Source: Siculibacillus lacustris (GTDB taxonomy: Bacteria; Pseudomonadota; Alphaproteobacteria; Rhizobiales; Ancalomicrobiaceae). Taken from it: DNA of 64,000 nt. Below the pieces are notes generated by a model. The model saw only the letters and a list, made by a program, of their open reading frames with translations. It had not been told where the DNA came from and searched no databases. The position numbers were made by a program, and so were the translations under genes. Within the stretch, counting starts at the first letter, position 1. Every line of letters starts with the position of its first letter. Location of the stretch: contig NZ_SJFN01000001.1 in assembly GCF_004328075.1 (NCBI RefSeq), forward strand, positions 161,700 to 225,699, in the 5' to 3' direction. Shown one piece after another: positions 28,606 to 36,973 of the stretch.

Positions 28606-29619
28606 ATGGATCTGAAATTGGACCGTCGCACCTTCTTCAAGACGGGTGTGGGCGCGGGTCTCGTTCTCGCGGCGCCCCACATCGCGCGCGCCGCCGGCCC
28701 GTTGACGCTGCGCTGGGGGCACTACGCCCAGGAAGACCACCCGGCCCACGTCGCCGCCAAGCAGTTCGCCGCCAACGTCGAACAGCGCACCGGCGGCGCC
28801 GTGAAGATCAACATCTTCCCGAACAACGTCCTCGGCGGCCCGCAGGAGCAGGCCCAGCAGGTCAAGCTCGGGACCATCGACATGGGCCTGCCGACGCAGG
28901 GCCAACTCGACAAGTTCGAGCGCGCCTTCGCGACGGTGATGCTGCCCTTCGTGTTCGACGGACCGGACCACGTCTTCCGCGTCCTCGACGGTCCCGCCCA
29001 GGAGTGGATGGCGCCGCTGGCCGAACGCCAGGGCTTCGTGGTCCTGCGCAGCTGGGACTACGGCTTCCGCAACGTGACCAACAGCATCCGGCCGATCAAC
29101 ACCCCGGACGACATGAAGGGCCTCAGCGTCCGCACGCCGCCGGAACTGCAGATCCAGGCGTCGATGGAAGCGCTCGGCGCGGTCGTCCACGCCATCGCCT
29201 TCCCCGAGCTCTATCTCGCGCTGTCGCAGAAGGTCGTCGACGGTCAGGAGAACCCGGTCGCCGTCACCTACTTCAACAAGTTCTACGAAGTGCAGAAGCA
29301 CCTGGCGATCACCCGCCACGTCTACAACAGCATGGTCCACGTCATCAGCGCCGCCAGCTGGAAGCGCCTGACCCCCGACCAGCAGGCGATCTTCCGCGAG
29401 GAGAGTGCGTCATCGGCCAACCTGATGCGCAAGCAGATCGCCGCGGACGAGACCGGCCAGATCGAGAAGATCGCCGCGGCCGGCATCCAGGTGACCAAGC
29501 CGGACCTCGCGCCGTTCCGCGCCAAGATGGGTCCCGCCTATACGCGCATCGCCGCCTATTGCGGCGAGGCCAACGTCAAGAAGTTCCAGGAGATCGCCGA
29601 TTCCTGCCGGACGTCGTGA
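28606..29619 (+). CDS. TRAP transporter substrate-binding protein (DctP)
   Basis: 337 aa periplasmic receptor. The N terminus DRRTFFKTGVGAGLVLAAPHIARA is a Tat-like signal, common among alphaproteobacterial DctP proteins. Family motifs include FPNNVLGGPQEQAQQVKLGTIDM and the central DMKGLSVRTPP block, whose Arg anchors the substrate carboxylate. The YLALSQKVVDGQENPV segment follows. Thirty-three bases separate it from the permease gene. A strong hairpin follows the stop, ending this transcript. Confidence 0.93.
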   Translation: MDLKLDRRTFFKTGVGAGLVLAAPHIARAAGPLTLRWGHYAQEDHPAHVAAKQFAANVEQRTGGAVKINIFPNNVLGGPQEQAQQVKLGTIDMGLPTQGQLDKFERAFATVMLPFVFDGPDHVFRVLDGPAQEWMAPLAERQGFVVLRSWDYGFRNVTNSIRPINTPDDMKGLSVRTPPELQIQASMEALGAVVHAIAFPELYLALSQKVVDGQENPVAVTYFNKFYEVQKHLAITRHVYNSMVHVISAASWKRLTPDQQAIFREESASSANLMRKQIAADETGQIEKIAAAGIQVTKPDLAPFRAKMGPAYTRIAAYCGEANVKKFQEIADSCRTS

Positions 29620-29679
29620 CATTCGGAATCGTACCGTTTCCGCGAGCCCCATCGGCCCGCGGACTGCGGTATCCTCACC

Positions 29680-29715
29680 GGCGGGCGCGTCGTCCTCGAC
29701 GCGCCCGCCGTCCTT
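29680..29715 (+). terminator. Strong hairpin after the TRAP operon
   Basis: GGCGGGCGCGTCG (29680-29692), loop TCCT, CGACGCGCCCGCC (29697-29709): a perfect 13-base stem followed by GTCCTTCGG. It starts 60 bases after the dctP stop. The T-run is weak, but no other element this strong was noticed nearby. The rest of the 318-base gap 29620-29937 holds no gene. Confidence 0.65.
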
Positions 29716-29937
29716 CGGCTCCGGCCGCAGAGCCGATCGGCGGGACGAGCGTCGCATCGATGCACCCGGACGCGGCGGGGTGACGTGAGAGCCTCTCGGG
29801 AGGCCCGATCGGTCCGCCTCCGCATCCGCCGTCGGCGCTCTGAAGAGGGCGACGACGCCCACTCTTCGATCGAAAGCGCCTAAGATCGGCCTTCGGACAC
29901 GCGCCATCAACGTCGTACACAGCGAGAGAGGATCGAC

Positions 29938-30780
29938 ATGGACATTCGCTATTCGTGCAACCAGAGGGACTTCCGCCGCTACACGACGGAAGAGACCCGC
30001 GCGGAGTTCCTGGTCGACGGCCTCTACGTCGCCGACACGGTGCGGGCGGTCTACAGTCACGTCGACCGGATGGTGATCTTCGGCTGCATGCCGGTCGCCG
30101 AGGCGGTGCCGCTCGACAAGGGCATCGACTGCATGAAGAGCTTCGGCACGTCCTTCGTGCTGGAGCGGCGCGAACTCGGCATCTTCAACATCGGCGGCCC
30201 CGGCCGGATCGTCGTCGACGACGCGAGCTTCGCGCTCGGCTTCAAGGATTGCCTCTACGTCACCCAGGGCAGCCGCTCGGTCGTCCTGTCGAGCGACGAT
30301 CCGGCTCACCCGGCGAAGTTCTACATGGTCTCGGCGCCGGCCCACCGCGCCTACGAGACGCGGTTCCTGTCGATCACCGACGCCAAGAAGAAGCCGATCG
30401 GCTCCGCCGCGACCGCCAACAAGCGGGTGATCAACCAGTTCATCCATCCCGACGTGCTGCAGACCTGCCAGCTGTCGATGGGGCTCACCGAACTCGAGAC
30501 CGGCAGCGTCTGGAACACCATGCCGGCCCATACCCACGAGCGCCGGATGGAAATCTATACCTACTTCGGCATCGCCGCCGATCAGGCGGTCTTCCACATG
30601 ATGGGCGAGGGAAAACAGACGCGCCACATCCTGGTCGGCAACGAAGAGGCGGTGATCTCGCCGTCCTGGTCGATCCACTCCGGCTGCGGCACCGCGGCCT
30701 ATTCGTTCATCTGGGCGATGGGCGGCGAGAACCAGACCTTCGACGACATGGACCACATCGCCACGCCGGACCTTCGCTGA
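29938..30780 (+). CDS. kduI: 5-dehydro-4-deoxy-D-glucuronate isomerase
   Basis: 280 aa cupin-like isomerase that turns 5-keto-4-deoxyuronate (DKI) into 2,5-diketo-3-deoxygluconate in pectin, uronate and glycosaminoglycan breakdown. Length and sequence are standard KduI: the N-terminal DIRYSCNQRDFRRYTTEETRAEFLV, then the zinc site NTMPAHTHERRMEIYTYF (His, His, Glu), a later His in SWSIHSGCGT and the C-terminal WAMGGENQTFDDMD. GAGAGGA precedes the ATG. It is followed after 64 bases by kduD. Confidence 0.96.
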   Translation: MDIRYSCNQRDFRRYTTEETRAEFLVDGLYVADTVRAVYSHVDRMVIFGCMPVAEAVPLDKGIDCMKSFGTSFVLERRELGIFNIGGPGRIVVDDASFALGFKDCLYVTQGSRSVVLSSDDPAHPAKFYMVSAPAHRAYETRFLSITDAKKKPIGSAATANKRVINQFIHPDVLQTCQLSMGLTELETGSVWNTMPAHTHERRMEIYTYFGIAADQAVFHMMGEGKQTRHILVGNEEAVISPSWSIHSGCGTAAYSFIWAMGGENQTFDDMDHIATPDLR

Positions 30781-30844
30781 TCCCGGACATCGCCCGGCCG
30801 GATCCCGGCCGGGCGCCCCTCACCTTTCCGACGGACATCCTCCC

Positions 30845-31630
30845 ATGACACTCGCCAATCCGTTCTCGCTCGAGGGCAAGGTCGCCCTGGTCACCGGCGC
30901 CTCCTATGGCATCGGCTTCGCCATCGCCTCGGCTCTCGCCGAAGCCGGCGCCAAGATCGCCTTCAACGACATCAACGAAGCCGCGCTGGAGAAGGGCCTC
31001 GCCAACTATGCGGCGGCCGGCATTCCGGCCCGCGGCTACGTCTGCGACGTCACCGACGAGGCGGGCGTCAATGCGCTGATCGCGAAGATCGAGGCCGAAC
31101 TCGGCGCGATCGACATCCTGGTCAACAACGCCGGGATCATCAGACGCGTCCCGATGATCGAGATGAGCGCCACCGACTTCCGGCAGGTGATCGACGTCGA
31201 TCTCACCGCGCCGTTCATCGTCGCCAAGGCGGTCATTCCCGGGATGATCCGCAGGGGTGCGGGCAAGATCATCAACATCTGCTCGATGATGAGCGAGCTC
31301 GGTCGCGAGACCGTGTCGGCCTATGCGGCGGCGAAGGGCGGCCTGAAGATGTTGACCCGCAACATCGCCTCCGAGTACGGGTCGTTCAACATCCAGTGCA
31401 ACGGTCTCGGACCGGGCTACATCGAGACGCCGCAGACGGCGCCTCTGCGCGAACCCGGCCACCCGTTCAACAGCTTCATCCTGGCCAAGACCCCGGCCAA
31501 CCGCTGGGGGACGACCGAGGATCTGAAGGGGCCGGCGGTGTTCCTGGCCTCCGGCGCCTCCGACTTCGTCAACGGCCACATTCTCTACGTCGACGGCGGC
31601 ATCCTCGCCTACATCGGCAAGCAGCCCTGA
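30845..31630 (+). CDS. kduD: 2-dehydro-3-deoxy-D-gluconate 5-dehydrogenase-type SDR
   Basis: 261 aa short-chain dehydrogenase: TGASYGIG (nucleotide loop), NNAGI, catalytic Ser in ICSMMSELGRETVSAYAAAKGG with Tyr-x3-Lys, and the AKTPANRWGTTEDLKG-FLAS-NGHILYVDGG ending typical of KduD/gluconate 5-dehydrogenase. Next to kduI it should reduce 2,5-diketo-3-deoxygluconate to 2-keto-3-deoxygluconate. No KDG kinase or KDPG aldolase adjoins it; the nearest comparable pair is dgoK-dgoA at 45.6-47.2 kb. Past the stop, GCCGGCGCC-CGA-GGCGCCGGC (31637-31657) may terminate it. Confidence 0.92.
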   Translation: MTLANPFSLEGKVALVTGASYGIGFAIASALAEAGAKIAFNDINEAALEKGLANYAAAGIPARGYVCDVTDEAGVNALIAKIEAELGAIDILVNNAGIIRRVPMIEMSATDFRQVIDVDLTAPFIVAKAVIPGMIRRGAGKIINICSMMSELGRETVSAYAAAKGGLKMLTRNIASEYGSFNIQCNGLGPGYIETPQTAPLREPGHPFNSFILAKTPANRWGTTEDLKGPAVFLASGASDFVNGHILYVDGGILAYIGKQP

Positions 31631-31636
31631 GCGCAG

Positions 31637-31657
31637 GCCGGCGCCCGAGGCGCCGGC
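31637..31657 (+). terminator. Perfect 9-base inverted repeat after kduD
   Basis: GCCGGCGCC, loop CGA, GGCGCCGGC, beginning six bases after the kduD stop. There is no T-tract (GTCGTCGAG follows), so a true intrinsic terminator is uncertain. It also marks the edge of the recognisable IS3 orfB remnant. Confidence 0.4.
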
Positions 31658-31659
31658 GT

Positions 31660-31947
31660 CGTCGAGGCTCATGAACCAATGGCGTTCAGGCCCTCCGCCC
31701 GGAGCTTGCCGGGTCTGGAGACGTCGGGGACGACGTTTTTCTGTCTGGCCCACTGATCCGGGTCACGGGAGATGAACTCGCTGCCCTGGTCCTGCGGGTC
31801 GCCGACATCCCGGCAGATCCGCTCGATCGACTGGACGACGTCTTCGTCCCGGCGGCTGAACCGCGGATCCACCGTAGGCGAAGAGCGAGAAGAGGTGTCG
31901 ACCACCGCATGATCCCGGGCCGACGGCAAACATCCGCCGTCAGACAT
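31660..31947 (-). pseudogene. IS3-family transposase OrfB remnant
   Basis: On the minus strand the frame reads VVQSIERICRDVG-DPQ, then DQGSEFISRDPDQWARQ and DVSRPGK followed directly by RAEGLNA. This is the DDE integrase core of IS3/IS407-type OrfB, whose intact form reads DQGSEFISRDLDLWAYQ...DFSRPGKPTDNAFIE.FNG.FRAECLNAHWFMSLDDA. About 14 codons after SRPGK are missing. A one-base loss at the NAHWF position throws the rest (HWFMSLDD) into another frame. No terminal repeats or orfA are adjacent; its orfA kin at 13.7 kb is also degenerate. Confidence 0.8.
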
Positions 31948-32413
31948 TCACGCCGATCAGAGCCCGCCGCAGCGCAGCGGCGAGTGCCGGGGGGCAATAG
32001 CCATCATTCGGGATGCCGCGCATGACGGCGTTGACGCGCTCGTTCGAAAGCTGGTTGATACCAAACCCTGTGGCGCGTCGCGTGTAATTTTCCAACAATA
32101 TGTCAAATTTGAAAGATTTATTGCTCGCCGTGTTGTGAACAAAGGGTTCCGGTATGGGGCTGATGTAGCCGTCACGAACCACTCTCCATCGCGTATTCTG
32201 CTCCATCGCCCGAACCACTGCGCTGGTTCGCCCACCCCAATACCCATCGACCTCGGAAATTTCATATCCGAGCTCGAATGTATAGGACCAATACACGAGG
32301 AGATATTGTGCAAACCGGACGTCTTCTCCATGCGAACCCGGACCTATTTGCCGGTCGATGTTCCAATAGAGCCAGGGATTTTTATCAGTGGTGAGCAGAA
32401 TCAGCGCATGCAT
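31940..32413 (-). CDS. Hypothetical protein, peptidoglycan-binding-like segment
   Basis: 157 aa, not recognised as a named family. The segment PGSHGEDVRFAQYLLVYW...SEVDGYWGGRTSAVVRAMEQ resembles the PG_binding_1 pattern (G-x-DVR-x-x-Q-x-x-L ... VDG-x-x-G-x-x-T-x-x-A), a domain also used as a general protein module. There is no signal peptide. GGGAG lies nine bases before the ATG at 32413. The gene is much richer in A+T and in Asn, Tyr and Phe codons than its neighbours and abuts a dead IS3 fragment. Horizontal acquisition is likely. Confidence 0.55.
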   Translation of the reverse strand: MHALILLTTDKNPWLYWNIDRQIGPGSHGEDVRFAQYLLVYWSYTFELGYEISEVDGYWGGRTSAVVRAMEQNTRWRVVRDGYISPIPEPFVHNTASNKSFKFDILLENYTRRATGFGINQLSNERVNAVMRGIPNDGYCPPALAAALRRALIGVNV

Positions 32414-32749
32414 CTTTCGGCACTCCCACAATATGGGCCGCGGCGCACTCGGACTCGGATCCTACGCGGAAATACGCTGAATGGCGACCGCCGCCCTGCC
32501 GAGAGTCGACGGGTCTCGGCGATGAGGCGCGATGGGGGGTGTCAAGGACGTTGCGAACCCCGTCTCTCTTCCCACCGAGGCCCGAGTCCTGGGGTGAATT
32601 CGGCGCCGACACGCCTGCTCCCGGCGTCGCGGCGACACCGATCGCAAGGCCGCAGACCGGCTCGCCCCGAACCGACGACCGACCCGCTCCCGGGCGCCGA
32701 TGCCGACGCGCGCGGACCGGCGACACCGGACGGCAGGCTCCGGAGTGTC
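32414..32749. other. Intergenic region, no gene seen
   Basis: 336 bases between the orphan AT-richer gene and the SnoaL-like gene. Composition shifts back to GC-rich at about 32440. Frames are Arg/Pro/Gly-rich without ribosome sites. The right edge of the acquired segment probably lies here. Confidence 0.45.
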
Positions 32750-33076
32750 TCAGTCGAGATCGGCGTCGATCCGCGCGATCCGGCCGTCGGCATCGATCCG
32801 CAACTTCAGAACTCCGGTCTCGTGCCCGAAGTCGCCGGCGAAGGCGACACGGGCCGCGGCCTGCCGGTCGTCGACGAGCTCCACCGCGATCAGCGTGGTG
32901 ACCGTGTGGTAGCGCACGAAATAGGCCTCGAGATAGTCGCGGATCCGGGCTCGGCCGGCGAAGGCGTCGCCGACCGAAGCGTCCGCGATCACCGCATCGG
33001 CGGCGAACAGGGCCAGCGCCGCCTCGACGTCGAAGGCATTGGTCGCCTGGATGAAATCCTGAATGAGCGTGGTCAC
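32750..33076 (-). CDS. SnoaL/NTF2-like small protein
   Basis: 108 aa alpha+beta barrel protein of the NTF2 superfamily (LIQDFIQATNAFDVEAALALFAADAVIADA...FAGRARIRDYLEAYF). Members are small-molecule isomerases, hydrolases or binding proteins; no catalytic role can be assigned. The start is a GTG at 33076, preceded by GAGGAGACG. It follows the SDR gene on the same strand and probably forms a two-gene operon under the divergent AraC-type regulator. Confidence 0.8.
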   Translation of the reverse strand: MTTLIQDFIQATNAFDVEAALALFAADAVIADASVGDAFAGRARIRDYLEAYFVRYHTVTTLIAVELVDDRQAAARVAFAGDFGHETGVLKLRIDADGRIARIDADLD

Positions 33077-33189
33077 GGTCGTCTCCTCATGACGTTCGTC
33101 CGCCGGGGCGCTCGCCGTCGACGTGGCCGATCACGACTTCGGTCCCGGCAGGAACGACGCCGCCAGGACCCGGCCGCCGCCGCTGCGGG

Positions 33190-33933
33190 TCAGATCCTGT
33201 AGCCGCCGCCGACCTCGATGGTCTGGGCGTTGATCCAGCGGTTCTGCTCCGACAACAGGCCGGCGACGACGCCGCCGACGTCGTCGGGTTCGCCGACCCG
33301 GCCGAGCGCGGTCTGGCCGGCGAGCACCGCCTCGAATTCCGCGCTCAGGCCGCCGCCGAGTTCGGTGCGGATCGGGCCCGGGGCGATCGCATTGGCGCGG
33401 ATGCGCCGGGGACCGAACTCCTCGGCCTGGTACCGTGTCAGCACCTCGAGGCCCGCCTTGAAGCCGGCATAGGGGGCGACCCCCGCCGTCGCCACGCGCG
33501 AGGTGGCGCTGACGATATTGACGATGTGCCCGTCGGCCGCGATCAGCGGCAGCAGCGTCTGGGTGAGAAAGAACGGGCCCTTGAGATGGACGCGGTAGAG
33601 CCCGTCGAATTCGGCCTCGGTCACCGCCTCGATCGGGCGGTAGAGCCCGTATCCGGCGTTGTTGACCAGGGCATCGAAAGCCGCGCGGCCCCAGGTGGCG
33701 GCCAAGGCGGCGGCGACTTCGGCGCGAAACGCCGGGAAGCCGGCGACGTCGGCGACATCGAGCGGGAGGGCGACCGCACGGCCGCCGCCGGCCTCGATGG
33801 CGCGCACGACCTCTGCGGCGCGCCCGGGATTGGCGTTGTAGGTCAGGATCACGCCCAGGCCGCTCGCGGCGCAGGCGATCGCCGTGGCCGCGCCGATGCC
33901 GCGGCTGCCGCCGGTGATGACGACGATCTTCAT
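33190..33933 (-). CDS. Short-chain dehydrogenase/reductase
   Basis: 247 aa classical SDR. TGGSRGIG binds NAD(P), NNAGYG follows, the catalytic Ser is in VSATSR with Tyr and Lys in PYAGFKAGLE, and the protein ends NRWINAQTIEVGGGYRI. AAGGAGAG precedes the ATG at 33933; a longer frame upstream would overlap the AraC gene and is rejected. Substrate unknown. It is divergent from the AraC-type regulator, 136 bases away, which probably controls it. Confidence 0.9.
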   Translation of the reverse strand: MKIVVITGGSRGIGAATAIACAASGLGVILTYNANPGRAAEVVRAIEAGGGRAVALPLDVADVAGFPAFRAEVAAALAATWGRAAFDALVNNAGYGLYRPIEAVTEAEFDGLYRVHLKGPFFLTQTLLPLIAADGHIVNIVSATSRVATAGVAPYAGFKAGLEVLTRYQAEEFGPRRIRANAIAPGPIRTELGGGLSAEFEAVLAGQTALGRVGEPDDVGGVVAGLLSEQNRWINAQTIEVGGGYRI

Positions 33934-34069
33934 GAATCTCTCCTTCGCTCGAACCTCTTCCTCCAAATAGGGGCGAAGAGCGGCAGGCCGCCTGCCCGAT
34001 CCTGCTCGAAGCTTGCCCATTTCGGCTTTTCGCTTGTCGGCGGTGCCGGGCTTCGGCACAGTTCGCGGG

Positions 34070-34960
34070 ATGAACAGCACGCTCGACGAATTGCGCCGGC
34101 TCGCCTCCGGCGCCCGCAACCGACGCACCGAAACCGGCATCCCGCGGGTGGCCATGGTGCAGGGCAAGGTGCCCGAGCACGAGCTGTCGGCCGTCTACGA
34201 GCCGATGATCAACCTCATTCTGCGCGGTTCCAAGACCATGACGGTCGGCGATCGGGTGCTCCACTACGATGCGGCGACCTATTTCGTGATGTCGGTCGGC
34301 CTACCGGCAGTCGGGCAGGTTCGGCCTTCGGCGACCGGCGAACCCTATCTGGCGGTCGGCCTGACGCTCGAGCCGCGGATCATCGCAGACCTCCTGTCGG
34401 ATCTGCCCGTTCCTGCCGGCGCGCGTCTTCCCGAGCGCGGATTTTCGGTCGCCCCGGTCACCGCGGACCTGCTCGACGCCTGGCGGCGGATGCTGCGGCT
34501 GATGGAACATCCCGATGAGATCCCCGCGCTCGCGCTCGTCTACGAACGCGAGATCCTGTTCCGGGTCCTGCAGGGGCCGCAGGGGGCGATGCTGCGCGCC
34601 ATCGGCCTGCCCGATTCCGCTTCCGCCCGGATCGATGGGGCGATCCATTGGATCCGGCAGAACGTCACGGCGCCGCTGCGGATCGAGACCCTGGCGGAGC
34701 GGGTGGCGATGAGCCCGTCGGCGTTTCACCGCCACTTCAAGGCGGTGACCGCGCTGAGCCCGCTGCAGTACCAGAAACGCGTACGTCTGCTCGCCGCGCG
34801 CGCCCGACTGATCGCCGGCGAGGGCGGCGTCACGGCGATCGCCCACGACGTCGGCTACGAAAGCCCGACCCAGTTCAGCCGCGAATATGCCCGCGCCTTC
34901 GGCAAGCCGCCGTCCAAGGACGTCGCGGCGATCGTCGCCGGCTTCGACGCCGCCGCGTGA
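34070..34960 (+). CDS. AraC-family transcriptional regulator
   Basis: 296 aa with the N-terminal AraC_N (cupin-like) effector domain (GIPRVAMVQGKVPEHELSAVYEPMINLILRGSKTM). The C-terminal double helix-turn-helix runs through IRQNVTAPLRIETLAERVAMSPSAFHRHFKAVTALSPLQYQKRVRL and IAHDVGYESPTQFSREYARAFGKPP. The ATG at 34070 matches the family start. It is divergent from the SDR/SnoaL pair, its likely target, and convergent with the LysR gene. Confidence 0.92.
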   Translation: MNSTLDELRRLASGARNRRTETGIPRVAMVQGKVPEHELSAVYEPMINLILRGSKTMTVGDRVLHYDAATYFVMSVGLPAVGQVRPSATGEPYLAVGLTLEPRIIADLLSDLPVPAGARLPERGFSVAPVTADLLDAWRRMLRLMEHPDEIPALALVYEREILFRVLQGPQGAMLRAIGLPDSASARIDGAIHWIRQNVTAPLRIETLAERVAMSPSAFHRHFKAVTALSPLQYQKRVRLLAARARLIAGEGGVTAIAHDVGYESPTQFSREYARAFGKPPSKDVAAIVAGFDAAA

Positions 34961-34991
34961 GGCGGTTCGTCGGCCCTGCCGGTGTCGCGGG

Positions 34992-35837
34992 TCAGAAAGC
35001 GTCGAGGACCGCCTCCAGAACGACGCGGAGGCGGCGCAGGCGGCGCAGATCGCGGTGATAACCGACCCAGACGTCGCGCCCCGGTGGCGGCGGGTCGATC
35101 TCGAACAGCACGAGTCCGGGCAGCCGATCCGCCAGCAGTCGCGGCAGCACCGCGAGGCCCGCCCCGGCGAGCACCGCGCCGGCCTGGGCCTCCCGGCTGT
35201 TGCTGCGAAACGCCACCGCGGCGTGGGGAAAGGTCTCGCGCATCCAGGCCGCGTCGGGGAACGTCGCGAAGCCGTGGTCCATCGTCACCAACTGCGTACC
35301 GCGGCCGGAGCCCGGCTCCGGGGACGCCGTGCCGGCGGTGCCGTAGAGCCCGTAGTCGAGATGGGTCAGCTTGCGCCGGATGACGCCGCTCTCGTCGAAG
35401 GGGGTGATGCGGAAGGCCAGATCGGCCTCGCGCCGCGCCAGGCTGTAGATCCGCGCGTCGGTCAGCAATTCGATGGTCAGATGCGGATGCGAGGCGGTCA
35501 GACCGGCGAGAATCGGCGTCAGGACATGGACGCCGAACCAGTCGGAGCTGGCGACCCGCAGCACACCGGCGAGGTGCCCGCCCTGCCCGGCCAGCTCGCG
35601 CTCGAAGGACAGCGCCTCCTCCTCCATCCGTTCGGCGTGGAGGAGCGCCGCCGTGCCTTCGTCGGTGAGAACGAAGCCGTCGCTGGTGCGCTGGAACAGG
35701 CTGTGGCCGACGGCGGCCTCGAGGGCGCGCAGCCGGCGGCCCATGGTCGGCTGGCTCTGCCCCGCCGCGCGCGCCGCCGCGCCCAGGGTGCCGTGGCGCG
35801 CGATCGCCAGGAAGATCTTCACGTCGCTCCAATCCAT
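34992..35837 (-). CDS. LysR-family transcriptional regulator
   Basis: 281 aa. The winged helix-turn-helix is at residues 1-60 (MDWSDVKIFLAIARHGTLGAAARAAGQSQPTMGRRLRALE), followed by the two-lobe LysR substrate-binding domain. MDW is the usual start of this subgroup; an ATG five codons upstream is also possible. It is divergently arranged with the quinone-reductase-type gene, 104 bases apart, with a palindrome in between. That is the classical LysR layout. Confidence 0.92.
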   Translation of the reverse strand: MDWSDVKIFLAIARHGTLGAAARAAGQSQPTMGRRLRALEAAVGHSLFQRTSDGFVLTDEGTAALLHAERMEEEALSFERELAGQGGHLAGVLRVASSDWFGVHVLTPILAGLTASHPHLTIELLTDARIYSLARREADLAFRITPFDESGVIRRKLTHLDYGLYGTAGTASPEPGSGRGTQLVTMDHGFATFPDAAWMRETFPHAAVAFRSNSREAQAGAVLAGAGLAVLPRLLADRLPGLVLFEIDPPPPGRDVWVGYHRDLRRLRRLRVVLEAVLDAF

Positions 35838-35849
35838 GGCGCGATCATT

Positions 35850-35861
35850 CATTCATGAATG
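35850..35861. promoter_or_regulatory. Palindrome in the LysR/reductase intergenic region
   Basis: CATTCATGAATG is a perfect 12-base palindrome 13 bases upstream of the LysR start and 80 before the reductase start. The gap is AT-richer than the flanks. It is a candidate LysR box, although it overlaps an alternative ATG for the regulator. Confidence 0.4.
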
Positions 35862-35941
35862 GTTCCACGTCAATCTCGAGAGTTTCAAACAGGAATGTCC
35901 GCCCCCATTGTCGGTCCATCCTCGATGAACGGAGATGGAAC

Positions 35942-36940
35942 ATGACATTCACGACCATGCGTGCGGCAGTCCTCGAAACGCACGGCGGCCCGTTCCGCGT
36001 CACCCCGATCGCCCGTCCCGAGCCCGGCCCCGGGCAGGTGCTGGTGCGGATCGCGGCGAGCGGCGTCAATCCGCTCGACACCAAGATCCGTGCGGGCACC
36101 GCCGCCCATGCACAGCATCCGCTGCCGGCGATCCTCGGGATCGATCTCGCCGGCACCGTCGCGGCGGTCGGCTCCGGCGTCGACGGTCTTCGCCTCGGGG
36201 ACGAGGTCTATGGGATGACCGGCGGGGTCGGCGGCCATCAGGGCTCGCTCGCCGACTATGCCGCGGTCGATGCCCGCCTGCTCGCCCGCAAGCCGTCGAA
36301 TCTGTCGATGCGCGAAGCCGCCGCCCTTCCGCTCGTCGTCATCACCGCGTGGGAAGGTCTCGTCGACCGCGCCCACGTCGCGCCGGGGCAGAAGGTTCTG
36401 ATTCAGGGCGGCGGCGGTGGCGTCGGCCATGTCGCGGTGCAGATCGCCCGGGCGTTCGGGGCCGAGGTCTACGCGACCGACGGCGCCGGCAAGAAGGCCC
36501 TGATCGAAAGTCTCGGCGCCGTCGCCATCGATTTCCGCGCGCAGTCGGTCGAGGACCATGTGGCGCAACATACCGGCGGCGAGGGCTACGACCTGGTCTA
36601 CGACACCAACGGCGGCCCGGTGCTCGACGCGTCGTTCCGGGCGATCCGGCGGTTCGGCCACGTGGTCAGCAGCCTCGGATGGGGGACCCACGCGCTGGCG
36701 CCCCTGTCCTTCAAGGCCGGCAGCTACTCCGGCGTCTTCACCCTGCTGCCGCTCTTGACCGGCGTCGGCCTCGCGCATCACGGCGAGATCCTGACCGAAG
36801 CCGCGCGTCTGATCGAAGACGGCGAGCTGCGGCCGATCCTCGACCCGCGTCGGTTCTCGCTCGACGAGGTCGCCGACGCCCATGCGGCGATCGAAGGCGG
36901 ACACGCGACCGGCAAGATCGTCGTCGACATCGCCGACTGA
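35942..36940 (+). CDS. Zinc-independent MDR alcohol dehydrogenase (quinone oxidoreductase-like)
   Basis: 332 aa medium-chain reductase: the GroES-like domain (PEPGPGQVLVRIAASGVNPLDTKIRAG and GIDLAGTVAAVGSGV) is followed by a Rossmann domain (VLIQGGGGGVGHVAVQIARAFGAEVYATDG). It lacks the structural and catalytic Cys/His set of zinc enzymes and so belongs with quinone or enone reductases. GGAG precedes the ATG at 35942. It is divergent from the LysR gene, which probably controls it in response to an electrophile or quinone. Confidence 0.9.
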   Translation: MTFTTMRAAVLETHGGPFRVTPIARPEPGPGQVLVRIAASGVNPLDTKIRAGTAAHAQHPLPAILGIDLAGTVAAVGSGVDGLRLGDEVYGMTGGVGGHQGSLADYAAVDARLLARKPSNLSMREAAALPLVVITAWEGLVDRAHVAPGQKVLIQGGGGGVGHVAVQIARAFGAEVYATDGAGKKALIESLGAVAIDFRAQSVEDHVAQHTGGEGYDLVYDTNGGPVLDASFRAIRRFGHVVSSLGWGTHALAPLSFKAGSYSGVFTLLPLLTGVGLAHHGEILTEAARLIEDGELRPILDPRRFSLDEVADAHAAIEGGHATGKIVVDIAD

Positions 36941-36973
36941 CGGCGCGGCGGGCGCAGACCGATCTGCGCGATC

